52,497 nucleotides of DNA, taken from NCBI GenBank assembly GCA_035565335.1, contig DATMSO010000087.1, forward strand, positions 1 through 52,497. Reading direction: 5' to 3'. The notes beneath the pieces were generated by a model. It saw only the letters and a program-made list of their open reading frames with translations, was not told the origin of the DNA and did no database searches. Made by a program: the position numbers and the translations under genes. Source of the stretch: Methylovorus sp035565335. Lineage in GTDB: Bacteria; Pseudomonadota; Gammaproteobacteria; Burkholderiales; Methylophilaceae. The number at the start of each line of letters is the position of its first letter. The first letter of the stretch is position 1. Of the stretch, positions 6,742 through 14,108 are shown in pieces.

Positions 6742-7117
6742 TTTAACCCAAATCGCCAGGGGAATTTTCACCAAGTTCCATGGCCGTTTCGGGAACCAGT
6801 TCCTGGATAAATTCCGCACAGGCAAGACCATCGAGACCGATAGCGGACCGCGTGACGCTGGGATTGAATCGGCAATCCAGACTTGGGCTGCAGGAATCAA
6901 CGGGCTGACCGCCGACCAGATCAAACACGGGCTGCTGGGCCTGTACGACTACCCGCCAAGCCTAGACGTGTTCAAGGCGATGTGCCTGACCTACCGGCGC
7001 CTGAGTGATTTCTCGGTGAAGCTGCCACCGCCACGGAGAACCGACGAACAGATCCAGAGCAACCGGGAGCTGTACCTGGAAACTCGGGAGCGGCTGGGGT
7101 GGAGGAAGACGGCATGA
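6725..7117 (+). CDS. Lambda P-like helicase loader
   Basis: 130 residues. The middle (about 45-88, SAIQTWAAGINGLTADQIKHG followed by LYDYPPSLDVFKAMC) fits the C-terminal pattern of lambda P and DnaT-type loaders, where a helical domain ends in a PPS/LP-x-F-x-x-C block. It should recruit the host DnaB helicase to the origin bound by the DUF1376 protein. It overlaps that gene by 17 bp. The protein is shorter than lambda P, and sequence similarity is only at pattern level, so the exact assignment stays open. Confidence 0.6.
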   Translation: MQSPNDLTQIARGIFTKFHGRFGNQFLDKFRTGKTIETDSGPRDAGIESAIQTWAAGINGLTADQIKHGLLGLYDYPPSLDVFKAMCLTYRRLSDFSVKLPPPRRTDEQIQSNRELYLETRERLGWRKTA

Positions 7118-7425
7118 GACCTGGACTTTTCATGATTTGGTGCAGGTTTGAGCGGGACCACATCAACCCACTGACGGGACGGCGTGGACAGTGGCGAACC
7201 CTTGTTTCAGTCGAGTGCTACAGGCCCGATCTTCCAGTTAGAAACTATGCGGGTGATATGAACATGATCGGGGTTATTTCCACCAAGCGATACCGTAACG
7301 GCAGCATCATCAGGCCGCACAAGGAGCTTAATCGCGTGTTGGTTGCGATGCGTGAGCCAGTGGAAAAACCAACAACACGGTCTGTGATCACCAGGCCATT
7401 GCCGTACTACGAGATTTCAGCATGA
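7114..7425 (+). CDS. Early phage protein, unknown function
   Basis: 103 residues from the ATG at 7114. GGAGGAAG at 7101-7108 gives a clear ribosome binding site and the ATG overlaps the upstream TGA. A GTG five codons earlier is less likely. The N-terminus MRPGLFMIWCRFERDHINP precedes a short beta-rich region (about 20-75). No family recognised. It overlaps the next gene by ATGA. Confidence 0.6.
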   Translation: MRPGLFMIWCRFERDHINPLTGRRGQWRTLVSVECYRPDLPVRNYAGDMNMIGVISTKRYRNGSIIRPHKELNRVLVAMREPVEKPTTRSVITRPLPYYEISA

Positions 7426-7637
7426 GCACCCAGGTCGCGCGCGCATTTGCCCCCATGACGGACGCCGAAAAGCAGGCGCTGAAAGTCATCCGCGATTTCC
7501 GCAAGGTGTTCGGCCCTGGAATCGAGTTTCGCGCTGTCAGCGAGGCCGGGCACGCTGTGCAAACGCCAGGCTTTCGCTTGCCACCCACCAAGCACGAGAT
7601 CACCCCATCCACGAACCACGCGAAGGTGCCGAAATGA
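7422..7637 (+). CDS. Small early phage protein
   Basis: 71 residues, with a helical N-terminal half (about 12-32, TDAEKQALKVIRDFRKVFG) and a proline-rich C-terminus. No family recognised. ATGA overlaps at both ends place it firmly within the early rightward operon. Confidence 0.55.
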   Translation: MSTQVARAFAPMTDAEKQALKVIRDFRKVFGPGIEFRAVSEAGHAVQTPGFRLPPTKHEITPSTNHAKVPK

Positions 7638-7810
7638 CGCCACGCCAAGACGTCGCCAAGTGCGAGGGAATCCATTGCGCCTACCGCGAGAGCTGTGGGC
7701 GTTTTGTTCGTCCAGCTGCAACAGGGCAGGCCTGGGGCGCGTTCTATGCGCTGCCAGACGATGACTGTGAATTTTTCGAACCATTACCGCCGCAGGAGGC
7801 AGCCAAGTGA
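7634..7810 (+). CDS. 58-residue cysteine-rich early protein
   Basis: Begins MTPRQDVAKCEGIHCAYRES and continues CGRFVRP, then ends in an acidic stretch (DDDCEFFEPLPPQ). Four cysteines (10, 15, 21 and 45) could bind zinc. It starts at an ATGA overlap with the previous stop and ends in an overlap with the GTG of the next gene. A GCAGGAGGCAGCCAAG stretch near its end supplies the next ribosome binding site. Similar short Cys proteins precede resolvase genes in other betaproteobacterial phages. Confidence 0.6.
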   Translation: MTPRQDVAKCEGIHCAYRESCGRFVRPAATGQAWGAFYALPDDDCEFFEPLPPQEAAK

Positions 7811-8148
7811 ACGCCAGAGAAGCCCACAAACAGCGCAGTGACGCGACAAAACAGAAAATCATCGACTGCATCGATGGGCACTTTGCCCACACCGTGCGCG
7901 ACATTGCCAACCACGTGGCCATGAGTTCGCAATACGTGCATTCACGCCTTTCGGAGTTGGTGAAACAGGGCAGGCTTGAACGCTTTGCCGTGGACAAAAT
8001 CGGGTATTACGTCATGCCCGGGGATCTGTCCAATGGCCGGCCGTCGACGGTGCCAAATGCCCGGGTAATCCGTGAGCGCCACGTTCGCGCACCGCTGAGA
8101 AAAAACTACATCGGCGCCCGCATGGCTACGCCGCTCGGGAGTGTTTAA
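7807..8148 (+). CDS. Winged-helix DNA-binding protein
   Basis: 113 residues, GTG start behind a strong GCAGGAGG site. Residues about 15-65 (KIIDCIDGHFAHTVRDIANH and SSQYVHSRLSELVKQGRLERF) form a classical winged helix of the MarR/ArsR-like shape. The tail is basic (RVIRERHVRAPLRKNY). It probably regulates phage genes, perhaps the step to late expression, but no target can be named. Confidence 0.7.
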   Translation: MNAREAHKQRSDATKQKIIDCIDGHFAHTVRDIANHVAMSSQYVHSRLSELVKQGRLERFAVDKIGYYVMPGDLSNGRPSTVPNARVIRERHVRAPLRKNYIGARMATPLGSV

Positions 8149-8150
8149 CC

Positions 8151-8537
8151 ATGGCGATCGAGATCATCTGCCCATGGCCTGACAGGCGCCTTTCTCCGAA
8201 CGCCCGAGTGCATTGGGCGCAAAAATCCAAAGCGGCCAAGGCGTACAGAGAGCTGGGGTTTTATGCGACAAAAGAGGCCAAGGCCGCTGTTGAATGGGCT
8301 GGGCCAATTCACGCGTTCATCACGTTTTACCCGCCGGACCGCCGCAGCCGTGACGATGACAACCTGATTGCCAGTTTCAAAAACTGCCGCGACGGGATTG
8401 CCCAGGCGCTGGGGGTGGATGACAGGCGTTTTCGTTGCCATCCGCTCGTGCATTCGGACACGGTTGCAGGCGGTCGCGTTGTGGTTCGGTTGTGTCAGGA
8501 CATCCGCGAAATAAGGGGGTTTGACGATGAGTTTTAA
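8151..8537 (+). CDS. rusA: RusA-family Holliday junction resolvase
   Basis: 128 residues. It should cut four-way junctions formed in replication and recombination. The conserved core is PDRRSRDDDNLIASFKNCRD (about 64-83), with the D-x-D-N and K/D residues used by RusA to bind metal, then GVDDRRF, also typical. The N-terminal PDRRLSPNARVHW block is the usual RusA start. It is 3 bp after the winged-helix gene. The length fits the family (about 120). Confidence 0.9.
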   Translation: MAIEIICPWPDRRLSPNARVHWAQKSKAAKAYRELGFYATKEAKAAVEWAGPIHAFITFYPPDRRSRDDDNLIASFKNCRDGIAQALGVDDRRFRCHPLVHSDTVAGGRVVVRLCQDIREIRGFDDEF

Positions 8538-8823
8538 ATTCAAAAGACAATCCAGGGTGCGGGTGGATTGGTTCCGCGTCATTGCCGACATCAACGGGAT
8601 GGGCGCTTCGATGGTCGCCATATCCCAGCACATCGACGTTCCGCGCACTACGGTCATCGGCTGGAAAAACCTGAACGCTGAGCCCAAGCACGACGAGGGA
8701 CAGCGCCTGCTAATGCTGTGGCACGAGATCACGGGCAAGTCCACCGATGCTGTGCCCATGGTTGGGAGCGTGATGCTGTATCCGCGATTGTGTACGCAAA
8801 CTGTCGGGAACCCGACAGGCTAG
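8527..8823 (+). CDS. HTH protein at the early-late boundary
   Basis: 98 residues from the ATG at 8527, overlapping the end of rusA. The HTH lies in about 12-50 (RVIADINGMGASMVAISQHI then VPRTTVIGWKN). The last 12 codons cross the palindrome at 8801-8818, so the gene end and a possible control site coincide. As the last early gene before the structural genes it could control late expression, as Q does in lambda, but nothing in the sequence shows antitermination. Confidence 0.6.
   Translation: MSFKFKRQSRVRVDWFRVIADINGMGASMVAISQHIDVPRTTVIGWKNLNAEPKHDEGQRLLMLWHEITGKSTDAVPMVGSVMLYPRLCTQTVGNPTG
8801..8818. repeat. Palindrome CTGTCGGGAACCCGACAG, copy 1
   Basis: An 18-bp inverted repeat with an AA centre at the end of the HTH gene, just upstream of the late genes. 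Close copies occur at 13925-13940 and 28653-28668. It could act as a protein site or, in RNA, as a 7-bp hairpin with a GAAC loop. There is no T-run, so it is not a standard terminator. Confidence 0.6.
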
Positions 8824-8852
8824 TGTGATTATTCTCGCCTCTGTGAATGCAC

Positions 8853-8872
8853 CACCACCAACACGGAGAGCG
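8853..8872 (+). repeat. 20-bp direct repeat, copy 1 (contains ribosome binding site)
   Basis: CACCACCAACACGGAGAGCG here contains the GGAGAG that serves the gene starting at 8878. An exact copy lies at 8952-8971 inside that gene, 99 bp (33 codons) further on. The spacing keeps frame and suggests a small duplication. Confidence 0.7.
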
Positions 8873-8877
8873 AGACC

Positions 8878-9186
8878 ATGACACGCAACACGAAGCCCGT
8901 ACAAACCCCAGGCGAGCCGATCAAGGCCGAGGTGATTGAGCAGGTAGCCGACACCACCAACACGGAGAGCGTTGCGGATGCCGACACCGTGGATGCTGGT
9001 GCAGATGCCGATCAGGTAACCGAGGAAGTCTCTGCACCAGTGGTAACCGAAGCGGCCAGCCCAGCACCGGCCAAGAAGGCCAAGGCCGTTGATTACGGCA
9101 AGCTGCGTGCCCATGAAATCGACCCCAAGAAACTCACTCAGCCTGTGCTGTCAGCAGACGGCTGGGTAATCCCTGCGAGCGCTTAA
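8878..9186 (+). CDS. First late gene, acidic protein of unknown role
   Basis: 102 residues. The N-terminal 65 residues are low in complexity and rich in Ala, Asp, Thr and Val. The short C-terminal part (VDYGKLRAHEIDPKKLTQPV, then LSADGWVIP) looks folded. The gene comes before the portal gene, where podoviruses often carry small head proteins. It contains the second copy of the 20-bp repeat. No family recognised. Confidence 0.6.
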   Translation: MTRNTKPVQTPGEPIKAEVIEQVADTTNTESVADADTVDAGADADQVTEEVSAPVVTEAASPAPAKKAKAVDYGKLRAHEIDPKKLTQPVLSADGWVIPASA

Positions 9187-9191
9187 CCATC

Positions 9192-9437
9192 ATGGGCGGC
9201 ATTTTCAAAGCGATTACTGGCGGTGAAACCAAACAGCCAGAGGTGGTTAAAACCGATCCTGTAGCCGATCAGGCTGCCATTGATGCCGCTGCCCAGCAGA
9301 AAGCCAATGCGGAGATTGCCGCTAAGAAGAAAAACGCCCGCACTAGCAGCTTGCTTGCCAGCGGCGGCAACGTCTCAACCTCAGATGCACAAACCTCGTC
9401 CGTGCTTGCCACGGGCAAAACTCAGCTCGGGGCGTAA
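9192..9437 (+). CDS. Small structural-region protein
   Basis: 81 residues. It begins MGGIFKAITGG, a glycine-rich N-terminus shared by small virion proteins of podoviruses. An Ala/Lys-rich helix (about 27-48) and a Ser/Thr-rich tail follow. It ends directly before the portal ATG (9438). Probably a head or head-tail accessory factor; I cannot be more specific. Confidence 0.6.
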   Translation: MGGIFKAITGGETKQPEVVKTDPVADQAAIDAAAQQKANAEIAAKKKNARTSSLLASGGNVSTSDAQTSSVLATGKTQLGA

Positions 9438-11051
9438 ATGGACGGGATGAATCAAGCCGAACAGTTGAAACGCCGCCTTGGCCGGTTGAAGTCCATCCGC
9501 CTGCCGATGGAGATCATCTGGAAGGACTGCTTCAACCACAGTCACCCATTGCGCGGCAATGGCCTCAACGGTGACAGCTACGACCCCAGCACAGCCAAGA
9601 ACAAACAAGCCCGCCTGCTATCCAGCATCGGCACAGACTCCGCCCGCGTTCTCGCTAGCTCCGTGATGGGTGGCATGACTCCCGCAAACTCCCAATGGTT
9701 CGAACTGGACATGGGCAACGAAGCCGCTGATGAGAAGCGCTGGCTCAGTGATTCCGCCCGCCTGCTGTGGGAAAACATCCACATGGGCAACTTTGACAGT
9801 GTGGGTTACGAGTGCCAGCTTGATCTGGTGGATGCTGGCTGGTTCGTGATGCACATCGATGAGGCAGAAGGCGGCGGGTTCAACTTCGAGCAGTGGCCTA
9901 TTGCTGAGTGCTATGTCGCATCAAGCCGCCCAGGTGCGCCAGTTGATACGGTATTTCGCGAATTCAAATACACCATCGAGCAGGCCGTCAACGCCTATGG
10001 CTTGAAGAACATGAGCCAAGAGGTGCAAGAGGCATACCAAGCGCAGAAGTACGACGACATTATTACCATGTGCCTGGCTATCTACCCGCGCCGTATGTTC
10101 ATGGAAAACGCACGCTTGCCCAAGAACATGCCTATCGCGCATGAGGTTTTCGAGGTCAAGACTTGCAAGATGGTGCTGGAGAGCGGTTACCACGAATTAC
10201 CCGTTATTGTGCCGCGCTGGATGACATTGCTTGGCACCGCCTACGGCATCGGCCCGATGTCCGAAGCATTGCCAGACCTGAAGACGCTCAATGAGATCAA
10301 GGGCATGGAATTGGCCAGCCTGGACCTGTCATTGTCCGGCATGTGGATCGCCACCGATGACGGCGTGCTGAATCCCAAGACCGTGAAGGTGGGGCCGCGC
10401 AAGGTCATCATCGCCAACAGCACCGACAGCATTAAGCCTCTCACCTCCGGCGTTGATTTCAATGTTGGGTTTATGTCGCAAGAACGCCTTGAGGCATCCA
10501 TTCGCAAGCTGCTGATGGCTGACCAGTTGCAGCCACAGGATGGACCGGACATGACGGCCACTGAGGTGCATGTTCGCGTCGGCATGATTCGCCAGCTGAT
10601 GGGCCCGCTCTATGGCCGCCTGCAGGCCGAATACCTGACCGCCATGCTCACCCGTTGCTTTGGCATTGCATACCGTGCCGGCGTGTTTGGCCCAGCCCCC
10701 GACTCCATCAAAGGCCGCAACTTCTCCGTGCGCTACATCAGCCCGCTGGCACGTGCCCAGAAGATGGAAGATGTCAGCGCTATTCAACAGGTTTATGGCT
10801 TGGCCGGGCAGATCGCACAGGCCCGTGGCGGGGATGTTTCCGTGTTCGACAACCTGGACGACGATCAGGCGCTGACCGTGGCAGCTGATGCACTTGGCGC
10901 GCCCACCAAGATCATGCGCAAGCCCGAGGCGGTGGGTGATATCCGCCAACGCTCACAAGAGGCCAAGCAGCAGGCAGCGGAGCAAGAACAGGCAGCGGCC
11001 ATGCAGCAAGAGGTCGGAACCCAAGCAGCTAAACAACTTATGGTGGCTTAA
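9438..11051 (+). CDS. Portal (head-to-tail connector) protein, T7-like
   Basis: 537 residues, the usual size for podovirus portals (about 500-560). It should form the dodecameric ring through which DNA enters and leaves the head. Family patterns seen: an N-terminal helical region ending in NKQARLLSSIGTDSARVLAS, then SVMGGMTPANSQWFEL. Others are DVVD-like LVDAGWFVMHI, the DLKTLNEIKGMELASLDLSL block (about 277-296), and MTATEVHVRV (about 374-383) with the long helix after it. The C-terminus is Gln/Ala-rich and probably disordered. It fits the Head-tail_con family. The next original morphogenesis gene (Bbp19-like) is displaced by the SGNH gene. Confidence 0.92.
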   Translation: MDGMNQAEQLKRRLGRLKSIRLPMEIIWKDCFNHSHPLRGNGLNGDSYDPSTAKNKQARLLSSIGTDSARVLASSVMGGMTPANSQWFELDMGNEAADEKRWLSDSARLLWENIHMGNFDSVGYECQLDLVDAGWFVMHIDEAEGGGFNFEQWPIAECYVASSRPGAPVDTVFREFKYTIEQAVNAYGLKNMSQEVQEAYQAQKYDDIITMCLAIYPRRMFMENARLPKNMPIAHEVFEVKTCKMVLESGYHELPVIVPRWMTLLGTAYGIGPMSEALPDLKTLNEIKGMELASLDLSLSGMWIATDDGVLNPKTVKVGPRKVIIANSTDSIKPLTSGVDFNVGFMSQERLEASIRKLLMADQLQPQDGPDMTATEVHVRVGMIRQLMGPLYGRLQAEYLTAMLTRCFGIAYRAGVFGPAPDSIKGRNFSVRYISPLARAQKMEDVSAIQQVYGLAGQIAQARGGDVSVFDNLDDDQALTVAADALGAPTKIMRKPEAVGDIRQRSQEAKQQAAEQEQAAAMQQEVGTQAAKQLMVA

Positions 11052-11054
11052 ATC

Positions 11055-12341
11055 ATGTATCCAGTTTCTTTAGGTCCAGGCGGTTATGTCGTAGGCGAGA
11101 TACCAAAGCCAAGCAGCAGCGGCATGATATCGGCGCTGTCTTCCGCGTCAGTCTTGGGCGATTCGCTAATGGCTTATGGGTTGCCGCAATCAAACGGCGT
11201 TCTTACATCAGGGACATACTCAAATTCTGAGATTGCTTGGTATAACGATCTTGCTATGGCGTATGGACTGACTGGCTTTGATATTGTCAATTGCTATGCC
11301 ATCGGCGGGCGGACGCTGGAGGAAATATTGGCGGTTCAAGTTCCACTGGCTGCAGCGGATACAAATGAATGCGCGATAGTAAGAGGGGGGATTAATAACT
11401 TAAATTCCACCCTTTCCAATAATGATGCAGTGCAAACGATCATCGCAGTAATGGAGCAAATAATCCTTGGACTTGCTTCCAAGAAAATTATTGTCATCTG
11501 CTCAATCAATCCAATTTACCAATCAGGTTCAACTGGCGCAAAGGTGCGCGCTTACCTGATCCCACTTATCAATGCTGGCTTGCAGTCAATGTGCAAGAAG
11601 TACAGCAATGTGATATGGAATGACACTTACAGTGTAATGGTTGACCCATCATCCGCAGCTTTGGACGCTCTTCCCAATCTTCTGCGCTCTGATGACGGCA
11701 TTCATTTCACATCGTCTGGTGCGCAGGTATCTGGCTATGCAATGTTCAACAACATTGCTAAGAAAGTGAACCTCACAAGGTACAAAACAAAGGGCGTTAA
11801 TTTAGTACAGGATGTTTGGGGAACTACGGGCGGGACATCTACACCGGGGTCAGGCTCCATCTCTGGCGTTATCCCTGCAGGGTGGAATATACAGGTGGCA
11901 TCGGGAAGTGCGGCTGTAGTTGCTTCTCAATTTGCGCCAAATATGTGCAGGCTTGTGATTACAAACGCTGGCGGGATAGCCAGTGTGATCTACCTTAAAA
12001 CTACCAACACGACAGGGCTTGCCGCGCTTGTTCAGCAAGGCGACGTTATCCAGTCAGGGTTCGAGTTCCAATGCTTTGGGAATGTAGGCCTTAATCGCTT
12101 GGCCGCAACCAACAGAATTAACGGCACTGCCCAGATGTACGGAATGTTTGAGCCAAACACAACCGAAGAGCCAACGATTACCTACCCTCAAAAATCAGGC
12201 TCAGGAAAACGCTTAACACCTCCAAGATTGCTTGATGTGCCAATTACTTCGCTTGAGTTCTTTGTTGCCATCAAGGTTGCCGCCTCTGCGGGGGCAGCCA
12301 CAATTGATATTGGCAACCCAGAGCTTTACAAGCTTACTTAA
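11055..12341 (+). CDS. SGNH/GDSL hydrolase, probable virion esterase
   Basis: 428 residues. An N-terminal SGNH domain (about 30-240) carries the nucleophile in VLGDSLM (Ser37), the block II glycine in YAIGG (84-85) and block III GGINN (Asn114). The catalytic Asp-His pair is in DDGIHF (Asp214, His217). A second, beta-rich domain (about 260-428, NIQVASGSAAVVASQFAPN...) looks like a carbohydrate-binding or receptor-binding module. Such enzymes remove acetyl groups from surface sugars. The gene lies between the portal and Bbp19-like genes, an odd place for a receptor-binding enzyme. It is visibly richer in A and T than the genes around it, which suggests recent acquisition. It could be a tail spike or a capsid-bound enzyme. 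Confidence 0.8.
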   Translation: MYPVSLGPGGYVVGEIPKPSSSGMISALSSASVLGDSLMAYGLPQSNGVLTSGTYSNSEIAWYNDLAMAYGLTGFDIVNCYAIGGRTLEEILAVQVPLAAADTNECAIVRGGINNLNSTLSNNDAVQTIIAVMEQIILGLASKKIIVICSINPIYQSGSTGAKVRAYLIPLINAGLQSMCKKYSNVIWNDTYSVMVDPSSAALDALPNLLRSDDGIHFTSSGAQVSGYAMFNNIAKKVNLTRYKTKGVNLVQDVWGTTGGTSTPGSGSISGVIPAGWNIQVASGSAAVVASQFAPNMCRLVITNAGGIASVIYLKTTNTTGLAALVQQGDVIQSGFEFQCFGNVGLNRLAATNRINGTAQMYGMFEPNTTEEPTITYPQKSGSGKRLTPPRLLDVPITSLEFFVAIKVAASAGAATIDIGNPELYKLT

Positions 12342-12458
12342 TTACCAGGCTTTCTCGTGGTCTTCGATGGGTTCTTTAGCTGTTTTTGAATAACGCCCAA
12401 AGATTAAAAGGCCGCCGACAAGCACGACTAGCATCAACAGCAAAACTGTTTTAGACAT
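12342..12458 (-). CDS. 38-residue membrane peptide on the reverse strand
   Basis: Reads MSKTVLLLMLVVLVGGLLIF followed by GRYSKTAKEPIEDHEKAW. It has one strong transmembrane helix (residues 4-21) and a charged tail. It runs against the late genes, begins at the ATG 12456-12458 and ends two bases from the SGNH stop. Its ribosome binding site is weak (CGGGTAAT). Orientation, size and position fit a moron-type gene carried with the SGNH insertion. Confidence 0.5.
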   Translation of the reverse strand: MSKTVLLLMLVVLVGGLLIFGRYSKTAKEPIEDHEKAW

Positions 12459-12721
12459 GGTGATTACCCGTTTCCTGACTCATGTAGTTATGACGGCTTT
12501 GTTGCCGTTTAGTGAAGTATCGCAAGGCCGATATTTTATTGCAATAGGACTTTGGTACTAGAAGAGCCCGCCCGCAAGGGCAGGTGTCTGGCCTTCGGTA
12601 AGCCAGGCCCGAAAAGGCGGCAAGCCTGAATAACTTGCTGCTAGGCCCTTGAGGAGGGGCCGGGTAGATCGCCAGCCCTTCGGGGTTGGCAGTCAACCTT
12701 ACACTGATGAAAGGTTAAATT
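12459..12721. other. Structured non-coding stretch before the Bbp19-like gene
   Basis: 263 bp without a convincing gene. The right half is full of hairpins: GCCC-GCAA-GGGC (12570-12581), CTGGC...GCCAG (12588-12606), and an 8-bp stem with a TTCG loop, GCCAGCCC/GGGTTGGC (12671-12690). Between them GGCAAG (about 12619) can pair with CTTGCT (about 12634). No T-run follows any stem, so these are not simple terminators. A GATGAAAGGTTAAATT leader then supplies the ribosome binding site of the gene at 12722. A structured RNA or processing region is likely; its job is unknown. Confidence 0.5.
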
Positions 12722-12967
12722 ATGGCAGATGGCCAGGCAGTCCCAGCAGACTATAAATCTGTGTTCGAGAACACCAACTCGGGCCAGAAAATACTCGACG
12801 ATTTGGTTGTGCGTTTTCACCGCAACCCCTTTGTAAAAGGCGGCCATGAAGCAGACCGCCAGACAGCCTACAACGCAGGATGCAACGCGGTTGTGGACCA
12901 TATCCTGCTTCGTATCAATCAAGCCAATGGAGTGAATGACAATGTTCAACAAACTGATGAAACGTAG
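12722..12967 (+). CDS. Bbp19-like head-region protein
   Basis: 81 residues. The stretch YKSVFENTNSGQKILDDLVV (about 11-30), then YNAGCNAVVDHILLRI (about 50-65), follows the pattern of the Bbp19 family named from Bordetella phage BPP-1. In that family a F-x-T-x-x-G-x-x-V/I-L-x-D-L block is followed by a G-x-x-x-V-x-x-H-I-L block. It is always found next to portal and scaffold genes, and its exact structural role is not settled. It overlaps the scaffold gene by 32 bp. Confidence 0.75.
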   Translation: MADGQAVPADYKSVFENTNSGQKILDDLVVRFHRNPFVKGGHEADRQTAYNAGCNAVVDHILLRINQANGVNDNVQQTDET

Positions 12968-13838
12968 ACTGATGGAGCAGGCAGCAGGTGGCGACGAGCA
13001 AGCAGGCGCTGGCGGTGCAGTAACCAACGACCAGGCCGCAGACCAAAACCAGCAGCAGGCTGACCAATCTCAGCAATCCGCCGCAGCAGATCAGGCAAAG
13101 GCCGAGGCTGATAAGTCGGCGCTTGCAGGTGGCGAGAATAAGCCAGCCATCCCAGAAAAATACCAGGTCAAGAAAGAGGACGGCACACTTGATGTTGAAG
13201 CCTCCAGCCTTAAGCTTGCCGAGGCGTACAAGCACCTTGAGACCAAGCTGGGCAGTGGCGATCTTCCGCCCGCATCGGCTGACGATTACACAGTGACACC
13301 GCCCGAGGAATACGCGGACGTGTTCAGCAAGGATGATCCATTGCTGCAGGACTTCCTCAAGGGCGCCCATGAGGTAGCGCTCACCCAGAAGCAAGCCGAT
13401 TATGTGTTGGGGCAATATTTCAAAATTGCGCCTCAACTGCTTGAGGGCGGCGCGGCCAACACCGTGGAGTCTGCTACAGCAGCATTGGGCGAGCTGTGGA
13501 AGGATCCAAAGGAGCGCCAAGAGAATGTTGCAGCTTCATACCGCGCATCTGTTGCGCTTGCCAGCAAGGAAGGGCTGACATTCGATGATGTGGAGAAAGC
13601 AGGCCTCGGCAATAACCCTGTGTTCATCCGCCTCATGGCGTCGCTGGATAAGGAAATGCGCCAGCCTACGCCACCTAATGACACTGCCCCAGCAGGTGGC
13701 GCAAACATTGCCACCGAAACGGATTATCAGGCGCTGATCAAGTCCGAAGCCTACTTGGACGGCAAGCACCCGGATCACGGCAAAGCATTGCAGCAAGCCA
13801 CTGCCTGGCGTAAGCGTACCCACCCCGAAACCGCATAA
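12936..13838 (+). CDS. Capsid scaffolding protein (T7 gp9-like)
   Basis: 300 residues, acidic and helical. A disordered Gln/Ala/Asp-rich N-terminus (about 12-70) is followed by PEKYQVKKEDGTLDVEASSL (about 73-92), a strong pattern of podovirus scaffolds. The core (95-215, DYTVTPPEEYADVFSKDDPL onward) is helical, and the C-terminus has ALQQATAWRKRTHP. It should guide capsid assembly and leave before DNA fills the head. The position immediately before the capsid gene fits. GGAG at 12929-12932 serves the ATG at 12936, with a second ATG at 12942. Confidence 0.85.
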   Translation: MTMFNKLMKRRLMEQAAGGDEQAGAGGAVTNDQAADQNQQQADQSQQSAAADQAKAEADKSALAGGENKPAIPEKYQVKKEDGTLDVEASSLKLAEAYKHLETKLGSGDLPPASADDYTVTPPEEYADVFSKDDPLLQDFLKGAHEVALTQKQADYVLGQYFKIAPQLLEGGAANTVESATAALGELWKDPKERQENVAASYRASVALASKEGLTFDDVEKAGLGNNPVFIRLMASLDKEMRQPTPPNDTAPAGGANIATETDYQALIKSEAYLDGKHPDHGKALQQATAWRKRTHPETA

Positions 13839-14108
13839 CCCGCCTTATGGGGATGGCACAGACCGCAAGGCTGTGCGAGGTCTCATCCGCCTTTCAGTCA
13901 TCCCCACCTCTTACCTTTCCAAATTGTCGGGAATCCGACACCTCACCTAAGTAACCATTGCGAGCAATACACGGCCCGCAGTGGCGCGCGGACACCCGAA
14001 TACAGCTCGCAGGATGCATGGTAGCCGATGCAATTCCGGTGATTTACAGGCCCGTTTCGACGGACACCCTGAAAGGCGAATTTCAACCACTTTTCAGGAG
14101 ATTCAAAA
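13839..14108 (+). promoter_or_regulatory. Structured 270-nt leader of the capsid gene
   Basis: Several stems can be drawn. GGGGATG (13849-13855) pairs with CATCCCC (13899-13905), enclosing GCACAG-a-CC-GCAA-GG-CTGTGC (13856-13876). The TGTCGGGAATCCGACA palindrome lies at 13925-13940. CCTGAAA (14068-14074) pairs with TTTCAGG (14092-14098), which overlaps the AGGAG ribosome binding site (14096-14100) of the capsid ATG at 14109. The last stem would hide the start site until opened. Together this suggests RNA-level control or processing ahead of the most highly expressed gene. Confidence 0.55.
13925..13940. repeat. Palindrome TGTCGGGAATCCGACA, copy 2
   Basis: One base different from the cores at 8801-8818 and 28653-28668. 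Here it lies outside any gene, in the capsid leader, so coding need cannot explain its conservation. Confidence 0.6.

Noticed and set aside
12451..12696. Minus-strand open frame across the hairpin-rich stretch
   Set aside because: It overlaps the small membrane peptide gene, has Cys/Pro/Arg-rich random composition and lies on strong hairpins.
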